From positions 12,090,001 through 12,154,000 of the forward strand of contig OU342635.1 of NCBI GenBank assembly GCA_910589415.1: a stretch of 64,000 nucleotides of DNA. Reading direction: 5' to 3'. Of the stretch, positions 11,881 through 23,900 are shown one piece after another; position 1 is the first letter of the stretch, and every line of letters starts with the position of its first letter. The DNA comes from Malachius bipustulatus. Lineage: Eukaryota > Arthropoda > Insecta > Coleoptera > Melyridae. The notes under the pieces were generated by a model. That model ran no database searches. It saw nothing but the letters and a program-made list of their open reading frames with translations, and had not been told where the DNA came from. Made by a program: the position numbers and the translations under genes.

Positions 11881-13520
11881 ACGATTTACATACTTATAAC
11901 ATTTTTAGTGCAACCATCTTTTGAAAATAATCTTTTGAAAATATCAATTGATGAATTCAAAGAGATTGTATGACTACGAGAACAACTCAAGCAGGATGCT
12001 CATACGAACGCCTTGGTCAGAGACCAGGTTTCCTTGCTGAGGTCCCAGTTGCGAACCAGTTGTCTAGGGTAACGGAATATGAAAACCCGAAAACGGCCCC
12101 AACTCTTGCAGCAAATAAATATAGAGCTTCTGCATTCAGTTCGCGTACGGTAGAGCAAATAAAATTAAATGAAAAATATTAAAAACAATGAAGGAACTAT
12201 ATGTTTCCATTTTCATTGATTCAAACAGTTTAAAAATAGATTAGAAGAACTCAGATTATTATATGGCTTTATAAAAAGCGAATTCGTATGGCACAGTATC
12301 CGTATCCTTATTCCAAACCAGGGTCCCACTTCGTCCTTGCCAGTGCGTGGGAGGCAGGAGGCGGTAGGGTAGATTGTAGATTTATTACTCTAAGACGAGC
12401 ATCTGGTGTCTGGTATCGTATGCTTTTCATTTGGAGCCGATACTATTGTTTCCAATAATGGGACATTAGCTAATTAGGATCAAGAATAATATTCACAACG
12501 CTTTTTTGTGCTAAAATTTTTATTGGTAACAGTTTTAATGGATATTAACAATCCAAATAGATATTCATATAAGAAAGTGGTTCCCCTCCCTAAATCCAAC
12601 TATGGAGACCCGCCGATGATGACGGAATTAACGCCGAGACCGAGAGATTAGTTTAAAAGTCTGGAGACAACGTTTAGTAAATAAATTGAAATCATTTGAA
12701 GGAGATGTAAAAGAAATTAATTTAGGTATTTGGAACATAAGCAATTTGAATATTATTAACTGTATTTTACTGTCATTATGAAAAATGTTACTGGCTAAGT
12801 ATGAGAATAAAGAACGGAAAACACCCCAGGCTAGTCGAATTCAGCCAAGCAGTAAACGTGTTGACTCGATTATTAATTAACTTCAATTTATCGTGCAAAT
12901 GGGTTGGTTAGAGCTAACACAGAACAAAATGTCTTTCAAAGCTATAGAAAACGAAATAATAAATTATTAAAAGAAGTCGTGGAGATTAAGAAGCGAGGAA
13001 ATTTAAATTTCACTTTCGTATGAATTTTTTTATGAAAACTTTTATGAATTATTCGTATTTTTATGAAAACTCCCTAAGAATATGAAAATAATTTTCCATA
13101 ATTAAATATTATTATTATCAATAACAGCCAATTAGGACTTTAAAGCTCTTTTTTCTGTGTAATACCCCCAAAAGGACGTTGGCGGTCATTCTGGCTAATT
13201 TATTTAGTCTTATCAACTGCAGCTTGATATAAGTCCTAGGACGTTTTTCCATTCATTTGCCCCAAGTGGCTTAACCAAATTATATTCGGCGTCCTCGGCT
13301 TCCTACCATAAATTTTTCTATACGTAGAGGGAAGTTCTTCCGCATTACGTAATCGAAATTTAAGAGTTTATTATGTAAAAAAGTTTCTATAATTATTACC
13401 ATTTCTTATACTTTCATTGTCATTGTGGAATACTTTAATTTGTAGTTTAGAGTATACTACTAGACGTTTACAAGCTGCTTGAAAAATTTAATAACTGATG
13501 ATATTTTTCTATTATTTCAG
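11881..13520. other. AT-rich DNA, no gene recognised
   Basis: Short frames without known motifs. The last 20 bases (13501-13520) form a pyrimidine-rich tract ending in CAG, directly before the exon-like segment at 13521. Confidence 0.4.
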
Positions 13521-13567
13521 GGCAGAGGGCTCGGACCCCTATTCGGACCACGAACGACTATTGCATT
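13521..13567 (+). CDS. Candidate host coding microexon, 47 bases
   Basis: A GC-rich 47-base island sits between a strong acceptor (TTTTTCTATTATTTCAG ending at 13520) and a consensus donor (GTAAGTG starting at 13568), within otherwise AT-rich DNA. All three frames are open. The one starting at the second base reads AEGSDPYSDHERLLH, which has a plausible protein composition. The length (15 codons plus 2 bases) means it would shift phase between flanking exons. No other exon of the same gene could be located with confidence, so introns on both sides would be long. I do not recognise the protein. It could also be a chance coincidence of splice signals. Confidence 0.42.
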
Positions 13568-13920
13568 GTAAGTGAAATACATTTTTATTAGTACCTATCT
13601 TCGTATTTATTGGTATCAATGTACTTGTAAACTTTAAAAATTATTTGATATCTTCTTACAATAATTTACCGGTTGCTTTTCGCAGTGATCTACTTGACAG
13701 TGGTTTTTCAAGTTACCTTTTCGCGTTAGATCCAACTAAATCTGTCATCTTCGTCAAGACTGACAAAGCTAAAATGCGTAATATGCCAATAATTATAATT
13801 TTTCTCGGGCGCCAGTTCACATTTCGGTCATACTTCCAACCAGAACACAGGATGTGGGCAGGGGATTTACATACGACATAGCTCGGACCATTGACGTATT
13901 CTTCCCAAATAGTGGAGAAA

Positions 13921-15235
13921 AAGATAATAATAATAATAATAATAATAATATCGTCTTTATTAACGAAAATACCAATGTTACATTCACATAATACTTAAGT
14001 ACCAAGTACAATAAAAATGAATTCAGAAATTCTATAGTCATGACCACTGATTCTAACTCTAACAGACGGCGAAGTTTAGCGTAACGCTATTCTTACACTT
14101 AACCGCCTGTTTGTTTTACCCCACTTATTAATAGTTACTAACATACATTAAAATAAAAGAAAAAAATAAAATCCCATTATCACTATCACTAACACTATTC
14201 CCCTTCCCCGTGTGCTGAGCTCAACAAATGTAGCCTAATCTTTTTGCGAAATGACTGCAAAGACATGTCCTTGTACTTTTGGTCTCGCTTTTGGCTAACT
14301 TCGTTGTACATTTTTGCGGAAAGATATGAGAAACTGCGTTTAAACAAAGAAGTTGAATGCCGAGGTATGCGCAAAATGTTCAAATTTCTGGTACGTCGAT
14401 CATGAACCTGCGAGCATGTAATGAGTCTTCCTCTCAAGTATTCGGGTCTCGATGTCAGCATTAACTTGTGTATAAACACAAGGTAGTGATATCTGACGAG
14501 CTCAGACATACTCAACCACTCCAACTCTGGCAGTTTGTGCGAAACATGGTCAAACTTTCTCAACCCATAGATAAACCGGATGCAACTATTTTCTATCTTT
14601 TGTATGCGATATTTAGTTATAGAGTCAAGACAAGGAAAATACAAAATGTCGCAGTAGTTTACAACTGAGAGAACCAAACTTTCAGATAATTTTTTCCTCA
14701 CTTTAAAGTTTAGTAACGCCTTGGAGGCGAGTAAACATCTGAGACGTACGTATACTTTTTTACCAAGTTTTTAACATGTTCCGTAAAACGCAGTTTGACA
14801 TCGATTTGTATACCAAGAATTTTTGTTGAAGTCGAGAACTGCAGCCTTTCGCCGCCAACATATACAGAAACCAAGGATCAAGATTTCGACGACTGCGAGA
14901 TGAGAGCAAAACAACATTAATTTAGATTTATTCGCGTTCACCGTTAAGACATGCTGCGAAGAAAAGTGAAGAACATTATCGATGTCTGCCTGAAAGCTAG
15001 CAATGGATCGACCCAATTCACCCTCATAGAAGGTAGAGAGCAACTGAGTATCATCCGCAAAAGACTGCAAAGCACAAAACTCAACCTTGGTGGATATATC
15101 AAATATGTATATTAAAAACAATAATGGACCCAGGACAGAGCCCTGAGGCACTCCAGAAGGTATCTGAACATTATCAGAACATGTACCATTCAACCTCACA
15201 CACTGACTTCTGCCGCCAAGATAGTTCTCGAAGAA
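13921..15235 (-). mobile_element. 5'-truncated Jockey/CR1-like non-LTR retrotransposon, one frameshift
   Basis: Minus-strand coding starts near 15235 with FENYLGGRSQCVRLNG. It runs through the polymerase motifs SGVPQGSVLGPLLFLIYIFD and the catalytic SFADDTQLLS (about 15150-15030), then the thumb. A frame change near 14860 separates this from a second open frame that runs to the stop at 14195 and contains LVLSVVNYCD, IQKIENSCIRFIYGLR and a basic C-terminus. A 3' UTR of about 240 bases follows, with AATAAAGACG and an (ATT)n tail at 13923-13951. Only one frameshift is evident, so the copy is fairly young but incapable of movement. The endonuclease domain and ORF1 are missing through 5' truncation. 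Confidence 0.8.
13923..13951. repeat. (TAA)n microsatellite, retrotransposon 3' tail
   Basis: About nine TAA units on the plus strand, read as (ATT)n on the minus strand directly after the 3' UTR of the retrotransposon. Microsatellite tails of this kind occur in several non-LTR clades in place of poly(A). Confidence 0.8.
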
Positions 15236-15239
15236 CTAT

Positions 15240-17910
15240 CGAAGATCGCCCAAGATATACTTCAAAATGAAAGTCTTCAATTTTATGCTGATGAAATGGT
15301 CTGCATTCAATATAGTCATAACTGATCATATTCAGTCAAATGTCAAATCATTTAAAATGAAACGTTTAAAAGACACAATTTTTATAGGAATTTTGATAGT
15401 CAAGCAACCTGTGTCAAATATCATTATTTGACTAATTACCGTATTTGATTGTTTGGTCAGTAATTACAAAGTAATTAGAATATATCTTTCATTAAAGTGA
15501 ATCCACAATATTGCCCTTTCGAGTCTACACTAATTTGCCTTATTCATTTACAGCTACTAAATATAAAACTGGAGTCGTTAATTTGCCGTAAATAATGAGC
15601 AGTCCAATTACCTACCGATCATTTTGAACAGCCATTTTAATTAGGGAAAATAATTGTCCGAGTCAAATTATTGCTTTAGTAATTTTTATTAATTTACTCA
15701 TCGATTAAAAAACTTAAGGTCACATGCAGCTATCGAGACGTTAATTATACCATCATGAAGTGCGTAATGTTAAATTTCGTTTTGACAAGGCAATAGCCGC
15801 ACGGGAGGTAATTGCGCCCTTTCTGATCTGCCCTTCTTGTGTAGATCAGCCGCTCTTACCCCGTTCAACCCCTTTTAGCTTGTTATGATGGAACGCAGCT
15901 TCGCTAATTGGATCTCAACCACCGCATAGAATACCTACTCTAAAAGCCATTGCCTTCATTTAACAGCCTTAGTATATTATCAGTTAAATGAATTATCTCA
16001 TTTGTAGCGCAAGAAGAAGCTTATTAGTTTTAGAGCCTGGTCCAGTTGGAAGCTTAATAAATATCAACGTTACTGCTAATGGGAGAGGTAAACTCCTAAC
16101 AGGGAATTTGACCATACTACGCTTGGATGTTATTAAGGACTAGTTGCGTAATAACCAAGTCGAAGTTATTATCACTTCACTTCCGCTTGAACGCAATAAA
16201 TTTTTCGTCTAAGTATGAAACATAAAAGTAGCCAATAATTGGAGTCGCTCCTCCTCGAAGCAATTTTCTTTGATCAGTAACTTGTCATTATCGTTCTTAT
16301 ACTATCGTTCCAGCAAATTATAACATCATTTAGGCTCATAATGTTCTTCGCTTGTTATGCAGCCATGCAGAGAGATTTCCTTTTGCTGCGCAGTCTTTTC
16401 CCTTTTGCCCTTCTGGTGTAGTGGTCTTCTCTACTGACATAGGGCCCTGGTACTTTCGCTGGTACTCGATTCAGACCTCAACCTCTGTCATCCTGATTCC
16501 CTAATGGGGCATCTGCGAAATTTCACAGGGGACCTGGCCCCTCGTGGTCGTTAGAAGTTATGTGGCCTCTCAGGGACCTCACCTTCGCACTTGTGTTTTA
16601 TCTTTATTTTCCCGTCATAATTTCAAGCGGTTCTGTTGAGAGGGTTTGCGTGATCGCTGTTGCCCGCGAGAACGTTTTCGACTCTACTTCTGATGGACTC
16701 TTCAAGATCTTCAAGTCTGGATGCACCTGGTCGTTCCTAACTAACAAAGGGGCCTTGGTGAACTGACAGAATAGACCTGGGAACTTCTGCAATTCATGAG
16801 CGAGTACTTAAGATTTTGCTCTTTGCTTTGATCGCGTTTTTGCCACGGGTTGGAAATTAGTTTTAATTATGCGAGATAATTCGTTTCTGGTTTTTGATGA
16901 CGATGATTTTTTTGCCGATGATTGAATGGTGTCGATCCCCATGACGGAATATGCGGGAATTGGAACGTGTGTTTGGCCGGTGTGAGATGAGAAACGCACC
17001 AGCTGCATCGTGCCGCTGTGGGCCTAAAAGCTTTTACAAAGTAAAACCTCAACGCTAGTTAGGCACGTGAACTCAAAACCTTATTTATCTGCAAACTGGA
17101 ATTAGTTTCAGGAGATAGCTAGATAGATAGATACTTGCATATTGGAAAATCTTTATAAGGCTGTAATAATTATTAAATTTGAAGCTTTATAGTATTATTT
17201 GATTTGTAAAGCATAGAAAAAATTATATTGTGGATGTGGAAAAAAATCATCAATTAAAAGTTTTATTAAATTAAAGCAGATCCTTGCGTCTAATTTTCAA
17301 GTTAGATAGTTGAGACAGTCACATGGCCCTCGATCAGATGAAGAATCCAATATGCCCGAATTGGTCCTCATAGATTTCAAGAGTTCCCTACAGACCTAGT
17401 CGGAAACTGTTATTAAACCAGTAGACAACTTGGGAGAGTTTTTGACTCTATTGATTAAAATTCTTCCAGTAGGTACTAGATTCCCGTAACGTGTGTAACG
17501 AGACAGTCTATTAAATACCCGTCAATGCTGGATGCTTGTTCTGCCGTGCCGTCTACATTACAAATTACCGGCAGATGAGGCTAGATTAAATCCAGCTTCG
17601 TTAAAGTTCGTAACTAATTTAAGCGTGACACTCTGAAACCGCCTGTTATACAGGATAAAGCGACGGATATACTCCTTGAAAAGTGTTCTTTGTTGTCAGA
17701 TCTCTACTTATAACCTTTTTACTTGAACATACTATACACCCACATATTATACAGAGTAGCTAGAAAATCTGACAACGGTCCAATAAATCTTTCAGTTTTG
17801 ATTTTGAAGAAAACACAAAAAAACGCCACTTTTCTAAATAAATTTCTTCTTTGATTTTTCCCAATCGGATTTCTTGTTTTGTTTTGACAACGTGTGCAAG
17901 CGGGCGTGTC
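15240..17910. other. Unassigned DNA with a GC-richer patch at 16380-17030
   Basis: Mostly AT-rich. The patch at 16380-17030 is compositionally distinct and has medium-length frames on both strands, for example 16792 to 16604 (minus) and 16560 to 16766 (plus). A further short minus-strand frame near 16470 to 16340 is lysine- and threonine-rich. None has a domain I know. It could be an old retrotransposon UTR or ORF1. No other feature is supported. Confidence 0.35.
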
Positions 17911-18505
17911 CGTGGATTTTAAAATAATTTAAAAAGAGCAATATCGGTCGGTGATTCGATTCTTGTTTTTTGAAGGGAAATCGCGCAGCGAAATCAAATA
18001 GCGCTTGAATGTTGTGTGCGGTGACTCTTCTGTTTCAATGGCGACTGTCAAAAATTAGTTTAACGAGTTTCAACGTGGTCGCACGTCGGTTTTTGAAGAG
18101 CGTCCCAAAAGTCCACGATCTCGTATTGGCAGACCGCCGATTGAAGGTGCATGAGACAGCTGAGATCGTAGGCATCTCAAAAGACTGCATGGGTTATATC
18201 CTGCATGAAATTTGGGCATGAGAAACCTGTCGGAGCGATGGGTGCCGCTTTTGCTCACTCCCGATCACAAGCGCAACTGTGTGACCTCACCAGAGTAGTG
18301 TTTGACGCTGTTTGAGCGCAATCCAAAAGAGTTTTTGCGTCGTTTAGTGATCGTTGACGAAACATGGATCCACCGGTACTCACCAGAGACCAAGGAACAG
18401 TTCGAAATAGTGAACTTCACCCGGCGAACGTGCTCCGAAGAAGGCGAAGACTGTCCTATCGGCCGGAAAGGTAATGGCCACCGTTTTCTGGGATTCACAA
18501 GGTGT

Positions 18506-18692
18506 TGAAACGATCTATTTCATCCTCAGAGGGGAAAAATAGTCGCTGAGAGCATGAGACAGTAAAAGACAACAAGGGTCGTAGGTTGAGTCGCTAGTCT
18601 AAGAGGGTCAACAATACGACCCTTGTTGTCTTTTACTGTCTCATGCTCTCAGCGACTATTTTTTCCCTCTGAGGGTGAAATAGATCGTTTCA
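18506..18692. repeat. 78-base inverted repeat made of LTR 3' ends
   Basis: Arms 18506-18583 and 18615-18692 are reverse complements with about two mismatches, separated by a 31-base spacer. Each arm is the terminal part of the LTR (TGAAACGATC ... GGGTCGTA on the plus strand). The arms resemble each other more closely than either resembles the full LTR at 18719-19815. Confidence 0.85.
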
Positions 18693-18698
18693 AGTGGC

Positions 18699-18716
18699 GC
18701 CCCACGTTGGGCGCCA
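18699..18716 (-). other. Primer-binding site for lysine tRNA
   Basis: The minus strand reads TGGCGCCCAACGTGGGGC, identical to the 18-base primer site complementary to tRNA-Lys(1,2) used by many retroelements. It begins two bases (AG) after the LTR end, the normal spacing. It is part of a palindrome: the first eight bases, TGGCGCCC, recur inverted as GGGCGCCA eight to fifteen bases further on. Confidence 0.85.
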
Positions 18717-18718
18717 CT

Positions 18719-19815
18719 TGAAACGAACTATTTAACCCCTAGAGGGGAAAAATAGTCGCTGAGAGCATGAGACAAGAAAAAACAAGGGTCTTAGGTTGAG
18801 TCGCTAGCCTAGGAGGGTCAACAATAATCAGCAGGTCAGCAGAACAACAGGTACTCTTTATTGAAAAATATAAAATATATCACAGCTATTAATATGACAC
18901 TCTTGAGCACGGTTAACAATTAAAAAAAAACAGAGCGTGCGGTTTAGCAGAATGAATTGGTCGGGTGCTAGTAGTTCACAAGGCACTTAGCTTCGTATGG
19001 CTCTTCAGTACGAGGATGACGATTGTTAGGTCAGGAGCCCTGCGGAGCGAGCTACAAGTCTAGCTGGAAGTAGACTGGATCTTCAGGCTTGGCTCCGGAA
19101 CTTGCTTCGGTTCGAAAGGTGGACTTGGTAGCAAAGAAAATCTGCCTTGGTACGGACAATCTGCTTGGCACGGAAAAGGCAGTTGCCTCCGGGAATAAGA
19201 TGGCCTCCAGGAAAAAGATTGCCTCCAAGAAAAAATTGCCTCCAGGGAAAAAGCTGCAATTTCATTGGTATCAGAAACACTCTTGCATTAATGAACGGTC
19301 CGATCGAGTCTGCTTGCCAAGGGTACATAAAATGATGTCCCGTCCTCAAGATAGGTTGAGATCAAAAATGTGATCGGCGAAATTTTACAAGCGGAGCGAA
19401 ACTCGATCGGATTTGAAAGCTGTAATTAAAATTAGCATACGGTATTAAGAAAATATGATCTGTATAATTCTAGCACAATTAACAAAATCAATCTACAATA
19501 CTCACCAAGCCAAAAACGTGAGGGATGGTTATAATAATGAACAGTAAATTCAAGACGCCATTGTCTATTATTCGCAACAGGTATTTGCGTGGACCTTCCT
19601 GAGCGAATTCCAGAAGTGAAAAGAAGGTGAAAACGCAGGTATGATGATGAAACGCACCTGATTTCAATTCGACAGTCGAGGTCGACGAGACTCGACGAAC
19701 TCGAGGCCTCCAGTTGGCCGTACACTAAACGCCACCATCACTCACTCACTGCGCGCGCCCGCCGTTGTCTCCGTGTTGCTGGCATCTAGCCGGTACGTAC
19801 AAGGTGTACGTTACA
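18719..19815 (-). repeat. Full LTR, 1097 bp, Gypsy-like
   Basis: On the minus strand the LTR starts TGTAACGTACACC at 19815 and ends TTCGTTTCA at 18719. A polyadenylation signal AATAAAGAGTACC lies at about 18863 (minus), close to the 3' side, as expected for the R region. A second copy lies at 57667-62347 with matching ends (TGTAAGGTACA and TTCGTTTCA). The copies share GAGAGCATGAGAC, GGTCAGCAGAACAACAGG and CTGGCAT blocks but differ in length because of internal short repeats. Confidence 0.8.
19183..19254. repeat. Approximately 18-bp tandem repeat inside the LTR
   Basis: Four degenerate copies of TTGCCTCCAGGAAAAAGA at about 19183, 19201, 19219 and 19236. The other LTR copy lacks this array, which helps explain the length difference between them. 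Confidence 0.65.
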
Positions 19816-20379
19816 GTGTGATGTACATCGACTACCTGGAGGAGGCCAAAACTGTCACAGGGTTGTACTATGCCAAATTATTGAGCCGATATAACGTCGA
19901 ATCGCAGAAAAAACGGCCCCATTTGGCGAAGAAAAAAGTGCTCTTCCACCATGATAACGTAGAAGCACCGGCTCACACATCCCTCCTTACCACAGCCAAA
20001 TTGCTCGAATTTGGGTACGAACTGCTGCCCCATCCACCGTATTCTCCAGATTTGGCCCCTTGTGACTTCCTTTTGTTTCCAAACTTGAAAAAGTCACTCG
20101 GATGGCACAAATTTGAGTCGAATGAGGAGGTCATCGCCGCAATGGAGGCCAAACTATCTAGTAACACTGTATATTGTGACCCTCAAAAACTCGCTTCTAG
20201 TTTTTCATGAATTTACATGTAGGCATGTTTATTTACATGTTATAAGTAGGCATTTTCCTGTTATTAGCTTGATTTCGTGCTTCACCAACTATTCATAACA
20301 CCTGCATGCCTGAAACTGGACTTCTTCAGTCACCTACGTTAACACGCCTTTATACCTACGTGTTTGCCAGAATTATTAT

Positions 20380-20895
20380 TTCAGAGGACGGAACAACAAG
20401 AAGTGATATCAAAAATGGGGCACAGCAAGGGAGGAAGGTTATTCGTTTACTAAACTCAGTACTCTGGTCAAACAAGATGAAACTCCAAACAAACCATTGT
20501 GGAGCCTATTTTAACTTACGGATGCGAATGCTGGCAACTTCCAGAAAAAGAAAAAAAAGATTATAGAGACTGTAGAGATGGACTTTTTAAGGAGATCGTT
20601 TAATATTTCTAGAATGCAGCACATTAGAAACGAAGATATAAGAAGGAAAACTGGGCGTATATTCACAACAGCAGAAAGAGTAGAATCCAGACAACTTATG
20701 GTCACGTAATGAGGATGGACGAGACGAGATGGCCAAAAAGAGCCTTGGTGTACACACCACAAAAGAGAAGAAGAAGAGGAAGACCGACAACACAATGGAG
20801 AGAAGGGATCGATGAGAGATCAAGCTCTCAAGGACGATGACTGGAAGGATAGGGACAAATGGCGATCAAAATGCGGGATGCGGACAAGACAGAAG
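20380..20895 (+). pseudogene. C-terminal fragment of a non-LTR endonuclease-reverse transcriptase
   Basis: Read across frameshifts, the plus strand encodes the well-known C-terminal block of an abundant insect retrotransposon reverse transcriptase. It has EDGTTRSDIK, VIRLLNSVLWSNK, an ILTYGCECWQLPEK-like segment, VEMDFLRRSFNISRMQHIRN, EDIRRKTGRI, VMRMDETRWPK, TPQKRRRRGRP and finally DKWRSKCGMR. The catalytic domain is absent and several frame breaks are visible. It starts about 170 bases after the mariner relic, and I found no target duplication, so the relation between the two is unknown. Confidence 0.75.
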
Positions 20896-20939
20896 TATCA
20901 ACACGAGACTTATACAAACTGTAACATCCCACAAGTTTT

Positions 20940-23900
20940 TTAAATATTTTTAGTGACGATCTTCAAGAAACAATAATACGTATTAAATAAACCTGAAATA
21001 TTTTACGTAAGCACGCCAGTGAATTTTTTTCTTTGACGCAAGCAAGTATATGGAACGTAAAAAGAGACGTTCGAGGAAAATTAAATTAATCTTTCGTACT
21101 CTGATACAATAAAAATCCGTCAATATTCAGGCAGAGAGAGAACCCGGGTGACATCGAAAAGGTATACATTCACGCTGAGAGAATTGTTAGGCTACATTTT
21201 CCTGTTGATATATCAGTGTTAGCAGGGAACAGGGCACAGGGAATTAGCAAAAGCTGGAAGCAAACCTTGTAGATGGAGATGGAGACCACCCTTAGCACTC
21301 AGTACATGCCGAGAATTAATAAATCAAATACAAAGATCCCGCTGTTTTGCAGACACAAGAGCATTTATTCAATCTGGCTAGACGACGCTGGAGATCGTAA
21401 ACATCTTGGAAGCAGAACTGTAAACAAAGGTAAAAACTTTAAGTAAAACTAATCGATTCAATAATTAAAAACGAAACCGCTTTTTACTCCCAAGAAACTT
21501 TGACCTTTTAGAAAAAATCTGACGTTGAATGAAATCTACAAAATACAAACGGATGTTAATAAATGGTGCTGCTGTAAATTGACAATCTTGGGAGTGAAAA
21601 TAATGAAGAATAGGTCAGTCCGCTAATTATTAAAAAAAAAGGTGTATAGGTTTGACAACTTTAGAGTTTATGAAGACAGTTTTTGTCAAGCTAACTAACA
21701 GTTTGAAAACGTAGATCTTCAACCCAAAAGCGTGATAAACCTACCAAGTCGAATAAATTCAATTGATCAAAACATCAAAACAAAGTGTTAAACGCTTGAC
21801 TTCCCAAAAAAGTGATTTTAACTGACTTCAGCTAGCAATTATTGATAACTCCTTACTCTTTTTATAAATTTTCATGTCTAAATGCTTAAATTTATCGTAT
21901 CGGAAGTTTAGAAACAAAACAATCTTAATTTAAATCTCATGATTATTTAGGTAGAAGAGGAAATACTGATGAACTGACCTCGGTTATTAACGACTCTAAT
22001 TGGTAAATTAAATACCTACAATTAATTTTAATTGGCATCAAATTTTGTTATTGGATGCTTTGGAATTAAATCCTAGAGGACTTATTTGTGTGGCGATAGT
22101 TCCGTGAACAACGACAGTAGACGGCGGCAGACAGTTGACCATCTAATTGACTGTCCAGCCAATCGATCTGTCAACAGATCAGCTTGATTCGGGAGGCGGC
22201 ATTGTTGATGCTAGAGCCCCGAAGCGCGATTGCTTGTTTGCAGCCTACTAATTTAAGGGTAAATCGGTGAACTCCCATCGAATTGGAATCGGCAGCTCGT
22301 ATTGCTTCCTCATCATATCGAAAGAATAGGATCTGTGCGAGATGAACCAGTTTTCCTCAGCCGATTTGAGAAAATGATTTTTCATTATGGCGATTATGGG
22401 ACTGCCTGATGATTATGGGACATCAGAATTTTTTCCTCACAACTAATATTAGAACAAACAGCGGATTCTTTTTTATAAGACTCAAAAATTAAAGCCTTCT
22501 TATTCTTGTTGCGTGTTATAGTTACACTTAGAAAGAACAAGTAAAAATCAACTGTAAACAAAATTAGATCTTTCTGAGTAACTCACCAAACGAAAGAAAG
22601 GAGATGAGGGAATGACGAAATAAGTACAGAAATCTCCTAAGGATACACTTTACTTAAACGTTGCTTTTAGTTATGGAGTGTTCGCGAGTACAACTTTGTG
22701 TCTGATTCTTTTTATGTGTGCTAAGAAACCAGAATCACGACGAGCCCACTAGAAAAAAGATAAATTGAGAAGTCTTTTTATTGCATGAAAATTAAACTTC
22801 GGCCCCGTGTCGCCCTCTTTTATAAGTAGAAGAGGGCATTTTCCAATCAAATCCGCTCAGTTCTGTATTTGTTCATTCGTGATTAACGCTGGTCTGATCT
22901 CTCGATTGCCTCTGTCAGTGTCGATGATCGATCGACTGTTTGATTGACTCTATGTTGATTTACTGTTCGGAGCAATGGAGAATGTGAGCAGAATTGCGAG
23001 TAGAATGCGACGAGAATAATGAACAATTTCGAAGACCAACTTGGGCATTGAAAGCATCGGTAGAAACGTTGGCATAATAATGTTGATTTAAAAATTTTGC
23101 TCATTAAATGAAATCACAATTTTTTAAATGCGCATCAGCAAATGAAATCAATAAAACACAGCAACTATTTCAATTATCAGAAAACAATACCTGAGAAACA
23201 ATACCAATTAATACATGTGGATCAGGTGACATTTTAATCTGGCTTTAGAAATTTTAATTGTGCATCGAAAAATATCTAATTGCCACCCGATTACGTATAT
23301 ATTTTTTTAATTAGCCCGCATCAACCTCCTAAGAGCTATGGGTTATTAGCGGGGGTTTTGTGGTTTTTTAAATAATTCACTCATTAGGTCATATCAAATA
23401 TCAAACACACACATAACATACATCCATCACAACATCATATCCTGCTGTATAAACCTGCCACACTTAGGAGCCTGAGCAGTTCACTGTTTGGATCCGGATC
23501 CCTAATAATATGCGTGTGGTTGTTAGACCTTGCTTTCGCGCATTCTTCAATACCGTTCTTTCATTGTGAGGCGGACGTGACAGTTTTTGCGTTATGGGGG
23601 ACGATCATTGATCGATTATTTATCTGTGTGTCAAGTTGATGTGGGCTAGCCTAATTCTATTTAAGACAATCTGGTTCTGGTCCCTTCTTTTGGAAGGGAC
23701 TGCAAGTAACTCCTTGACTAACGATTTCAATTGCCTCAGGTATGAGTGATTTTGTTCTCAGTCTACCTGACATATTCGGAATATCTGTGATTTAATAAAA
23801 GCTTTTAGATAAGTTGGTATATAGAGCTCTGTTATGACAATTTCAAGGTCACAACAACACAAGACATTGCCTGGTTAGGTGTCTCTTCTTGAGCGAATAT

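Larger units (their letters stand above)
18506..19815 (-). mobile_element. Aberrant LTR-retrotransposon insertion with palindromic U5/primer-site structure
   Basis: The insertion is flanked by GTGT duplications and has the terminal TG/CA dinucleotides expected of integrase-processed ends. In element (minus-strand) orientation it holds one full 1097 bp LTR, a primer-binding site, and then, instead of gag-pol, an inverted copy of the LTR 3' end followed by a direct 109-base piece of the LTR 3' end (18506-18614). No coding sequence is present. Because the duplication flanks the whole structure, it apparently integrated as a single malformed cDNA rather than being rearranged later. Lysine-tRNA priming and 4-base duplications fit Gypsy-like elements. 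Confidence 0.75.
17915..20207 (+). pseudogene. mariner transposase pseudogene split by an LTR element
   Basis: Mariner-family DD34D transposase in two halves. The 5' half (about 17915-18505) shows EQYRSVIRFLFFEGKSRSEI, LADRRLKVHETAEIVGIS, NPKEFLRRLVIVDETWIH with the first catalytic Asp, and MATVFWDSQGV. The 3' half (19820-20207) resumes in frame with MYIDYLEEAKTVTGLYY, then LFHHDN (second Asp), PPYSPDLAPCDF (third Asp) and the C-terminal FPNLKK region. The break is a precise insertion of an LTR retrotransposon with a GTGT duplication (18502-18505 and 19816-19819). Removing it restores ...DSQGVMYIDY. Stops, frameshifts and a two-residue insertion after LFHHDN show that the gene was decaying. 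I could not define the mariner terminal repeats. Confidence 0.85.

Noticed and set aside
18999..19373. Lys-rich plus-strand frame inside the LTR (MAPELASVRKVDL...)
   Set aside because: It is produced by the short tandem repeats of the LTR and is on the strand opposite to the element.
22821..22861. TATA box plus initiator promoter
   Set aside because: TATAAGTA to TCAGT spacing is about 38 bases, longer than the usual 30-31, and no gene follows.
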